Below are positions 57,101 through 64,000 of a stretch of DNA of 64,000 nt, piece by piece. Numbering within the stretch: position 1 is the stretch's first letter; every line of letters starts with the position of its first letter. Source of the stretch: Eremomyces bilateralis CBS 781.70 (lineage: Eukaryota > Ascomycota > Dothideomycetes > Eremomycetales > Eremomycetaceae); assembly GCF_010015585.1 (NCBI RefSeq), contig NW_022985072.1, positions 416,753 to 480,752 on the forward strand. Reading direction: 5' to 3'. The position numbers and the translations under genes were made by a program. The notes below the pieces were generated by a model. The model worked only from the letters and a program-made list of their open reading frames with translations, was not told the DNA's origin and did no database searches.

Positions 57101-57342
57101 CGACAACTTCGACAAGTTCGGGTTTACGGTATGTTTTTTGCTTCCGTCCTATTCCATCCCCACTGGGGTGGTTCGATGGCTCGTATACTAATGACTGCCA
57201 ATAGTCCGGTGCCTCCCAACGTACCGCCCGCTTCTTCCAGGCGCTGCTCTGGGCCACCGCTGGCCTGTCGATCATTCGCTTTATCGGATGCATAGTCTTC
57301 TTGAGCAAGACCGGGTTGATGTGCTGCTTTGCTCGGCGTTAA
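54196..57342 (+). CDS. class III chitin synthase
   Basis: Model: join(54196..54246,54389..54902,55008..55369,55419..56265,56317..57128,57205..57342), 907 aa; five GT-AG introns keep frame, including 142- and 105-bp ones near the 5' end. The N-tail is disordered. Then [19 protein letters not shown] and the GT2 catalytic domain (about 190-560), with DAGTKPG, AEDRILC (about 497) and the product-binding QRRRWLNG (about 538). A C-terminal group of about seven membrane segments ends [18 protein letters not shown]. Sequence style matches class III enzymes (Neurospora chs-1, Aspergillus chsB/chsG group), which are specific to filamentous fungi and act in hyphal tip growth using UDP-GlcNAc at the plasma membrane. 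No class V/VII myosin head is present. Confidence 0.95.
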
Positions 57343-58021
57343 ATCCGCGGAATCTAACGTCGAACGCCCATCTGCGGTCATCTCCATACGTTTTGCCAGT
57401 TCGTACCCGTTGTGGTTTCCGAGTCGCCAGATCATATACCTCTCAGCGAGGGATATACCTCCCGAATGGCGTTGTTTTTACATAGTGTTTTTCGGATCTT
57501 CATATTTGTTTGTGGAATGAGGAGGATAAGGAAAATGTATGGTTAGTAGGGACTTAAAACAGATCAATTACACGTATCTTATAGCTCTGAAGACTCCCCT
57601 TCTTGAACTTCGTCGTCGATCCGTAGAACTATCAGTGAACGGATATTCGGCCTGTGCCTTCAAAGGGAAAATTGGAAATAAAGAGATATTCTGGGCTTAC
57701 CATCGGGTTCCACCATGCCCCTCTGTGCTATCTAGACCCACTCGCTCCTATTCCAAATCACCCCAAATATACAAGATCCATACCGACCTTGGTACAACTC
57801 ATCAATCGCGCGTCTCTGAGTTCTATCACAACCCTCATGTGGGCCTCCGTGCTGCTCGATCGCTATGAAATCGTAATCGAAGTCCAGAAGTCCAGCGATA
57901 CCTACATCCAGTTATCGGTCAACAAAGGCATAGTTCTTGGTGATGACGTTGCCTCCGTAGTAGGTTCGACGCCGCGCTTTCTTTGACCGGATTAAGCTTT
58001 GGCGAGGTAGACATTATCAGT
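57343..58021. other. intergenic, possibly more of the GH18 relic
   Basis: About 0.7 kb downstream of the chitin synthase. On the minus strand some stretches look weakly coding (for example YYGGNVITKNYAFVDR followed by a stop) and may belong to the decayed chitinase-like gene to the right, but no frame is convincing. Confidence 0.35.
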
Positions 58022-58707
58022 GCCTCAACCTCATCCCCGAGGTTGTTAGGGGCGGTAAAACAAAGACGGTGGTTATCGTAGTCCGCGTTATTATAGAGCG
58101 TCTTGATGATTCACGACTGGGTTGTTGATGAAGTAAAAGTGAGATACATTGCGAAAGTTGTCGACAATGGGTTGGGAGTTATCGTGGTCAGTGTCCCTAA
58201 TGGCCATAGTGGAAGTATGAATTGGCAAGGGCATGTGCGTATACCGCTGGATCCACTGATTTCCAAATAGCCGGATGGATGTAGACATCGCCACCGGCTT
58301 CGTTTCCTGGCGGGTTGCCATCTGATCCAGTGCAGCTGTTGTACACTGCACAGTGACCTGACGATGATCCGCAGTAAGCTAGATGCATTAACAGCCACCA
58401 AAGGGACCATTGTCATTGCATATTGTCCCGTTGAATTGTGTCCCGAATTGACTATGGTCTCGTGGGGAAATATGTCTGGAGTACTTCCACGGTGACGGAT
58501 GAGCCTTCGCCGCCCCCCAAGTTGTGCCAGGGAAATCTTAACTTCCAACGCCGGAGTCAAAGCAAATGTTCCATATCTAAAGCCATCGGGTTAAAACAGT
58601 TTAGATGTACTAGTACAATTTCCATGCCATGGTCCGCCCAAGTATCGGCTGGTGGCATAGGATAGCTTGCGAGCTAGAGATTTTTCATCGTCGTATCCAA
58701 TCCACCA
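58022..58707 (-). pseudogene. decayed GH18 chitinase-like gene, C-terminal part
   Basis: Read on the minus strand from 58707, pieces of a GH18 chitinase-like protein appear in the expected order but in different frames: WWIGYDDEKSLARKLSYA (end of the TIM barrel), then FGTQFNGTICNDNGPFGGC, then YCGSSSGHCAVYNSCTGSDG and GGDVYIHPAIWKSVDPAV, then in another frame CQFILPLWPLGTLTTITP, and TRTTITTVFVLPPLTT. These are signatures of the long fungal GH18 proteins (subgroup C-like). Several frameshifts and stops (TAA, TAG near 58387-58395) separate them, and the catalytic DxxDxE region was not found. A dead gene. Confidence 0.6.
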
Positions 58708-59551
58708 GTCATCCTAAGTCATCTACAGCATCATTGGGTCTCCATAAGTTAGCACGTCAAGAGATCATACTTCTTGCGTTTGAACACAGCGGCGAGGAAG
58801 CAGACGGATGGTAAGAGAGGTAGCTCGAAGCCCATTCCGGGTGGCATGAGTGCATGATACTCAAGAAAGCGTGCAAGTCCAGAACTAAATGCTGATAGAG
58901 AACCCGAAGTGTTGCATTCGACCGTGTCTTACAAACCGTAAGGCACGGAAGATCCGATGCCATGTCATGAAAATCGCAGCTTTCAGTGAAAATCTAGAGG
59001 ACATCGTACGGTAAGACTACCATTTTAATGTTTAAACTACAAGAATTTCAACAAGTCTCAAAAGAACAAAGACAGAATCTTTAGGCGGTATTCAGCTGCA
59101 TAGTAGATGGGTGAAGGATGCGGAAAAGGTTGTTGGGATGGAGCTGCAGTCTGGGCAAACATATGCCCCTGTGCGGCGAAGTCATGCCGCGCGACAGTCT
59201 CGGACAAAGATTAAGATGCTCTTGATCTCTTTGAGATGGTGGTTGCTTGCGAGGATTCATTCAAAAATAACTAGCTGACTTAGTTACTTGTCTGATATTC
59301 CTTGCGTCTTGAACTCTTGATTGTTAAAAATGCATAGAGTTGACAGGGTAGATGATGTCTCCACTACTCCTCCACTAATTACTGCTACAGCTATACCGTA
59401 CCGCACTGCGATACAGGGTAAGGCATCGACTTTCGCTCCCCACCAGACAGCACTTCGTTCCCTTCAAGTCCTCGAGGATATAAGGTACCTGTAAATGCAT
59501 GCCATCGTCGATTAGCATCATGAATTGCCTCCAGTATTTGAATTGATCACC
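58708..59551. other. intergenic, upstream relic sequence and promoter
   Basis: On the minus strand a short open stretch (PPGMGFELPLLPSVCFLAAV, near 58760-58860) looks protein-like, but I cannot attribute it. The remainder should include the promoter of the plus-strand gene at 59552. Nothing else is seen. Confidence 0.35.
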
Positions 59552-60552
59552 ATGGCCCAAAATAGCCCTGCAACGCAACCGCCAACCCACCTCATCATCC
59601 TCTGCTGCCACGCTATCTTCAACCCCTCCCTCCCACACGCAGACCCGTATAACGCCGACCACTGGCATCTCGCCCCTTTCCAGAAACCCGCCGAACATCT
59701 GACGTTCTGCCAGCACTTGCTTGTCTCTCTCTTCCATCTTGACTTGCTCAACCGCGCTTCCCCAGGCAGTACTGCGCTCGTCATCTCTGGCGGGCGGACG
59801 AGGCGGTCAGAAGGCCTGCGGGGAAGTGAGGCGAGGGGTTATTGGGCGGTTGCGGAGAGGCTGGGGTGGTTGGATGGGAGGGGGGAGCTGGTGGCTTCAA
59901 CGGAGAGCGGGGATGGTGGAGATGTGAAGGTGGTGGGCGGTTTGGGGGAGAAACGAGGCGTTAAAGTCATGCCAATGCTAGAAGAACTGGCGACAGATAG
60001 TTATCAGAACCTGTTGTTTTCGATCTTAATATTCATGAGACAGTTTGGGAACCCACCTGAAGCCATCACTGTAATTACTCACGCGTTCAAGGAGCAGCGG
60101 TTCTTGGTACGTCCGAACTCGTTCTTGTGCTTCTGAGATGAATCCATCTAAGGCTGATCTAATCGACCGTCATCGGAAATAGAAATACCACGGTCCAGCC
60201 ATCCAATGGCCTCAGGGTCGACTCAACGTCATCGGGGTAAATCCGCCTCAAACTGGTAAGTGTGGCATGTGTCCTTGAATTTTGCAGTCCCTAACAGTCT
60301 CCAGCAAGCCAACATGACTTTAACCAACGGGGAGAGCTTGAGAATGGCTTAAGTCGATGGGAGCAGGATTTGTATGGCTCGGGAGACGTGCTGGCGTCAA
60401 AGAGAGCGCAGCGAGGGTGGGATGCAGAAGCATTGAAGGAAGTGGAGAGTTTGGTGGATGATCCGAGAGTCGGTGGGCTGCTGCATTGGGATGGGGGACG
60501 TGATGGTAAGGAGATCTACAGCGAAGTGCTGCCTTGGTCGGAGGATAGGTAG
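59552..60552 (+). CDS. DUF218-like (YdcF-type) protein
   Basis: Model: join(59552..60106,60183..60255,60305..60552), 291 aa; introns of 76 and 49 bp, GT-AG. The ATG at 59552 is used because the ATG at 59519 runs into a stop after eight codons. The fold-like pattern matches the DUF218/YdcF family: a first strand HLIILCCHAIFN, then ALVISGGRTRRSEGLRGSEA (Gly-Gly loop after a strand), a short acidic element (LEELATDSYQNLLFS), and ITVITHAFKEQRFL preceding a second domain edge. Bacterial relatives (SanA, ElyC) act in envelope metabolism. The fungal proteins have no known reaction, and no signal peptide is apparent here. Confidence 0.75.
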
Positions 60553-60654
60553 TGCATGGCTCTTTGCGCACTCGAATGCGGTCTCATGGCGATCTTGGGC
60601 GCTGAGATGACTGCGTTTGCTCCGAAGTACGGAGCGTAGTTAGCTGGTGCCGGG

Positions 60655-61068
60655 TTAGAATGATATAGGTATCATCACTACGAAGGTGGAAGGGTATGGG
60701 TACCTTGTTGAGATCTGTTTACCTTCACGGACCCGGAAGGAATACAAGATTGGCAGAACTAGGATCGCTAGGCCAAAGAGAGGAAGCATCCAGCGAAAAT
60801 ATAGCTGCCGATAACTTTCATCGGGGCAAACAATCACTTGAGAAGTCACGCAAGATTCACAAAGGACACCATGATGGAAGCTCAGAACTTCGTTATTCAT
60901 TGATTCTATCGACATTCCCATCGAAGTCGTTCCTGTGTCGTGACCCATTTTAGTTGATTTCCGCGAGAAGCAAGGCAAGGCATAGCGAATCGCAAGGGGA
61001 GAACAAAGCGCATTACTCAAGTAAGCTAAGTTGCGAAGTGACCCATTCCACCCGTGTCTGAGAGCCAT
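60655..61068 (-). CDS. candidate small membrane protein
   Basis: An ATG ORF of 137 codons (MALRHGWNGSLRNLAYLS...) contains one strong membrane segment (YFRWMLPLFGLAILVLPILY) preceded by a Cys-containing stretch (LCESCVTSQVIVC). No known domain. A GTAAAC just after the membrane segment could be a donor, so the end may be wrong. Convergent with the DUF218-like gene across 102 bp. It could be chance. Confidence 0.3.
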   Translation of the reverse strand: MALRHGWNGSLRNLAYLSNALCSPLAIRYALPCFSRKSTKMGHDTGTTSMGMSIESMNNEVLSFHHGVLCESCVTSQVIVCPDESYRQLYFRWMLPLFGLAILVLPILYSFRVREGKQISTRYPYPSTFVVMIPISF

Positions 61069-61818
61069 CGTCCGTTGTCTCGTAGACGTCAATCCTCCTG
61101 CCGCTTCTGAACCTGGTGTTGTGAACTTCGTATGGTTATGAAAAGAAAGACAAAGGGGAGTGTTGCTCTGAACCGTTGCTGGGAATCCGTGTGTGCGATG
61201 AAAGAAAAGGAAAACGTCGACGGTAGCGTCGTCTCTTACGTCTTGGAGGGGTATTGGTGTAAGTGATGTTATGGTTTACTGCAAAAAGGCAGTTTCGGGA
61301 TCAGTTCCCCAAGACGATATAGAGACGTTCATGGTGTGCGATGGTGAATGATTCTCGCAACCTTCAATGTTCGGTAGGCCGGATTCAGGTATTTGATCCA
61401 TCAGTGTGGGAAGAATCCGTCAACTCGGAAGAGCAGTTATCCAGCGGCGAGCAAAAAGCGAATGGAAAGCAAACCGGGCCGAGAAGCAAAAAAATCAAAT
61501 GCGCGGAGTGGATGTGAAGCGCGCCGTGTAGTTTCAGAAAACCACTTCCGATTCTGTGAAAAGGAAAAATCTCGCCGAGAGAATTGTGTTGGGGGAAGTG
61601 GTGTTGCTCGGGATTTTGGGTAGGTAGGGTTCGACCTTGGGGATTCCGGGGGCGTAGTGATGTTGTGAATTCTGGAGGGTGATGTGCCGCGCTGACCGAG
61701 TCGAGCTGCTGATCGCCGCATGAGGATTCTGGTGAAGAAGTTCGAGTCTATTCCATCATGAGGCCACCGCTGTGACATGAGATGACCTAGGGTTATGCGG
61801 CGATGAGCTCGTCACCGC
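61069..61818. other. intergenic, no supported gene
   Basis: About 0.75 kb. A minus-strand 113-codon ATG ORF (61437-61778) is very Arg/Ser-rich and lies immediately 3' of the next gene, so it is probably 3' UTR. No other signal is seen. Confidence 0.4.
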
Positions 61819-63073
61819 TCACCACGCTGTGCCCTGTCGAGAACCGTGCTGACTGAACGAAGGCTCCTTTCCAATGCCGAGGCCGCGGAGGTGCTTCTGG
61901 ACGTCCTCCAGGTCGTTGTCCGCGCTCTGGTTCGTATGCTGGGACTGGGGGTACCCGTACGACGCTGAGCTTGGGAAACTCCCGAACGCGATACGTCCCC
62001 CCAACCCAGGAGATTGTTGACCGGCGGGAGCGAACGAGGCGGCGGCGGGAGCGAACGAAGGGACGGCATGGCTGTGTCCGGCAGGCATGTAGGGAGACGA
62101 CGGCCCGGTATTGGCAGGGTGGACCGTGGAACTCTGGCCGTTCGCATACCCAGCGTAGTTCTGGTATTGGCCGAAGGACATGGCCGGCGGCGCATAAGGG
62201 CCGTAGAACGGCCCCGCGCCCGGCGTGTCGAAGGCCTGATGAAAGAACGCTGGATAGTTGTGGAAGCGCACTGCTTCCTCTTCCACCCGGCGCTTTTCAT
62301 CAGCCAAACCACGATGCGCCCTCTCTATAGACGAAAAGTTAGCTGATGATCATAATGGAAAAACAAGTATGATATGTATAGAAGAGATATTTGGCAGAAG
62401 CAGTTTACATTTTTGGGAAAAGGCATTACAGAATGAAAAGTTAATCACCCTGCCGACCATGTTCGGCAAAGGCGTTGCTTGCCAGGAAGTGAAACGTGTT
62501 TTGGTGCGCTTGAGCGCAGATGAAATGTAGGAAGACGGAGCAGACCCGGTGAAGGTTGTGTGAACACAAGTACAAGTTCTGAGCAAGAAACTGAGCGAAC
62601 TATGGTGAAACCAAGCTAGATGAAGTCCATGGGAGGGGATGGGAAGTGAGTCGAGGATAGGTGATGAGGACGTTGAAGAGAAAAAGAAGCAGAGAATGCT
62701 TTGATGTTTGCAAGAGAGAAATACTGTTGCTCCAGGAAAGTGGGAAAGTGGGAAAGTGGAAAGGAATTTAGGTACGGAGCAACACAAAAATTGGCGAACA
62801 AGAGTTTGCGAAAGGCAGCAAGTTAGAAGAAAGACATCGGAAGGAAAGAAGAATACGGACCGCTGGGTCGAGGACCAGCTGAAAGAAATCATTTAGTACC
62901 AAGCATGAAAGGAAACTGATTGGAAGACTTGACACTTACGCTCAGCCATGATGGCAAATGATGCCGGGTTGATCGCCGACATCCAGATGCGAGTCTTGAA
63001 GGCTCGGAACAATGCGTTCACCAGCGTGTTGAAGTCTATGTACTTCTCCGCGAAGTAATAGAATGTGAGTTTT
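61819..63073 (-). CDS. uncharacterised fungal protein, 5' exons missing
   Basis: Supported exons: complement(join(61819..62324,62940..63073)). The 615-bp intron has GTAAGT at 62939 and TATAG at 62325 and joins AIMAE to QRAHRGLADEKRR. The upper exon begins after an ATTATAG acceptor and in mid-codon (one base before KLTFYYFAEKY), so earlier exons exist or existed. Its block YIDFNTLVNALFRAFKTRIW then MSAINPASF looks strongly conserved. The C-terminal exon is Gly/Pro/Ser/Tyr-rich and probably disordered, ending at 61819. Upstream of 63073 only purine-rich repeats and a hAT element are found, so either the next intron is over 900 bp with a transposon in it or the gene is truncated. Family not named. 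Confidence 0.6.
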
Positions 63074-63119
63074 CTATAATCACTATATTGATATAGTCGT
63101 TAATATAAAATCAATCCAA

Positions 63120-63475
63120 AAGGTTGAATTCTAATGGACTGTGGATGGTGAGGAGGGGAGGATGCTATATACTAAAAAGGGAGGTGAGGAAGGAAAGGAT
63201 GCGAAATACATTATAAAGGAGGAGAGCGTGAGTGTGTTAAAAAGAAAAGGATGCGAAATGCAATATAAAGAAGGAGAGTAAAGGAGAGGAGGAGAGTAAG
63301 AAAGGAAGGAAAAGATGCAAAATGCATTTAAAACATTAAAATGACAAGGAGAGAGGGAGTAAGAAACGAAACTATACTATATTCTAAGGGATGGAAGTGA
63401 AGGAGGAGAGGATTATATACTGAAACAGAGGGGGATAGACTATATATAATAAAGAAGGGGGGGGATTCTGCATTG
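63120..63475. repeat. purine-rich degenerate repeat
   Basis: The plus strand is almost entirely A/G for long runs. A unit of the form GGATGCGAAAT.CA.TATAAAG.AGGAGAG occurs at 63197-63226 and 63249-63278, with a weaker copy from 63313. The block lies upstream (minus strand sense) of the truncated gene and beside the hAT element. It may be part of a long intron. Confidence 0.6.
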
Positions 63476-63710
63476 CGAAGACGGCCATGACCGCAATGAC
63501 GGCGATGTCGGAATGAAGCCAAGGGAAGAAATGGGAGGAAGAACTGGTGGTGAAACTGAATGAAGCAGGAAAGGAAGGAAAAGGACCTCAGGTAGGAGTC
63601 ACGGGAATGACAATGACATCGCCGTCACATGAAAGGGATGGGCCTTATCATGTGAGGTCGAGTCATGTGAGGTTTGGGTCAGGTGACAGTGTGACTGGTA
63701 GGGCTGGACA

Positions 63711-63838
63711 CGAATATTCGATTACGAATATTCGTACGAATATTCGTAGTCGAATACGAATAAAATTTAGAATTTCCGCTTACTAATATTCGTACGAATA
63801 ATATTCGCATTATTCGTAATTATTCGTAATTATTCGTA
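63711..63838. repeat. hAT subterminal ATTCG repeats
   Basis: Many copies of CGAATATTCG, ATTCGTACGAAT and TAATTATTCG, direct and inverted, are packed into about 130 bp between the putative terminal repeat and the transposase stop codon. In hAT elements such subterminal motifs bind transposase. The local A/T content is high. Confidence 0.7.
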
Positions 63839-63849
63839 AATCTCTGAAG

Positions 63850-63999
63850 CTATTTCCATGTATCTCGCAGCATCATAAGACGCCTCATAGTCTCTGCACT
63901 CATTGAGCTCCTCCGCACTCCTAAGAGATCTCTTCCCCCACTGAACAGTCTTTCGACTGATACCCCAGATGCTGGTATAGCCAAATAATCTCTGGCAGC
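63850..63999 (-). CDS. hAT transposase, C-terminal dimerisation region (partial)
   Basis: 49 codons before a TAG at 63850-63852, open to the window edge. The sequence contains ARDYLAIPASGVSVERLFS and MSAETMRRLMMLRDTWK, the unmistakable hAT family C-terminal dimerisation motif (usually ...IPATSVPSERLFS...). The reading frame is intact here, so the transposase may still be whole; the catalytic part lies outside the window. Confidence 0.85.
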   Translation of the reverse strand, partial: AARDYLAIPASGVSVERLFSGGRDLLGVRRSSMSAETMRRLMMLRDTWK

Positions 64000-64000
64000 T

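Larger units (their letters stand above)
63699..64000 (-). mobile_element. hAT DNA transposon, right-running, cut by window end
   Basis: The element seems to begin at TAGGGCTGGACACG (63699), a typical hAT terminal inverted repeat start. Subterminal palindromic repeats follow, then the 3' end of a transposase on the minus strand about 150 bp in. The opposite end and the 8-bp target duplication partner lie beyond 64000; GTGACTGG (63691-63698) would be the expected duplicated site. Confidence 0.75.

Noticed and set aside
61437-61778. 113-codon Arg/Ser-rich minus-strand ORF
   Set aside because: Lies directly in the expected 3' UTR of the gene ending at 61819 and has no recognisable feature.
1-64000. 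tRNA, rRNA or CRISPR elements
   Set aside because: No GGTTCGA-type T-arm with a matching acceptor stem and no regularly spaced identical repeats were found by eye; a tRNAscan run would be decisive.

Overview
The window looks like nuclear DNA of a filamentous ascomycete (Pezizomycotina). It carries intron-bearing eukaryotic genes whose introns are mostly short GT-AG introns of about 48-80 bp, often with CTAAC/TTAAC-type branch sites. It also has a class III chitin synthase, a fungal Ngg1/Ada3, an Ecm30/Ftp105-type Hid1 protein and a Cyk3-type SH3/transglutaminase-like cytokinesis protein, and genes lie on both strands separated by 0.3-1 kb spacers. All assignments come from reading translations; no database search was run, so family names rest on motif recognition.

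Layout. 0-7.3 kb: a short 57-bp tandem repeat, an OPT-family transporter (minus strand) and about 4.3 kb of gene-poor DNA with one candidate small secreted protein. 7.3-14.1 kb: an uncharacterised protein with a Cys/His cluster, a phospholipase D-like protein and an uncharacterised fungal protein with a hydrophobic segment. 14.2-25.5 kb: RAT1/XRN2 (minus) divergent from USO1, then cytoplasmic isoleucyl-tRNA synthetase. 25.7-31.9 kb: a weak candidate gene, a PA-like/TM/RING-H2 protein (minus) and NGG1/ADA3 (plus) behind a cluster of CACGTG boxes. 32.8-34.1 kb: a hypothetical ORF and a broken repeat-family gene. 34.3-48.8 kb: Hid1-family protein (minus), SSL2/XPB (plus), SPE2 (minus), CFD1 (minus) and CYK3 (plus). 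48.8-54.2 kb: a gene-poor accessory block with decayed minus-strand gene copies, including a coiled-coil ORF cut by TAG codons and two diverged paralogous fragments. 54.2-57.3 kb: class III chitin synthase. 58.0-58.7 kb: a frameshifted relic of a GH18 chitinase-like gene. 59.5-63.1 kb: a DUF218-like protein, a candidate membrane protein and the 3' exons of an uncharacterised gene. 63.1-64 kb: purine-rich degenerate repeats and the edge of a hAT DNA transposon that runs off the window.

Functionally the intact genes are mostly housekeeping: RNA decay and termination (RAT1), vesicle tethering (USO1), translation (ILS1), chromatin and transcription (NGG1, SSL2), polyamines (SPE2), cytosolic Fe-S assembly (CFD1), Golgi sorting (Hid1), cytokinesis and cell wall (CYK3, chitin synthase), and peptide or metal-chelate transport (OPT). 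I see no biosynthetic cluster and no clear tRNA or rRNA gene. The less ordinary signals are the decayed accessory blocks (33.5-34.1, 49.5-52.4 and 58.0-58.7 kb), the hAT edge beside a gene whose 5' exons are absent, a stop-free 246-bp intron in NGG1, and a 45-bp in-frame repeat in CYK3.
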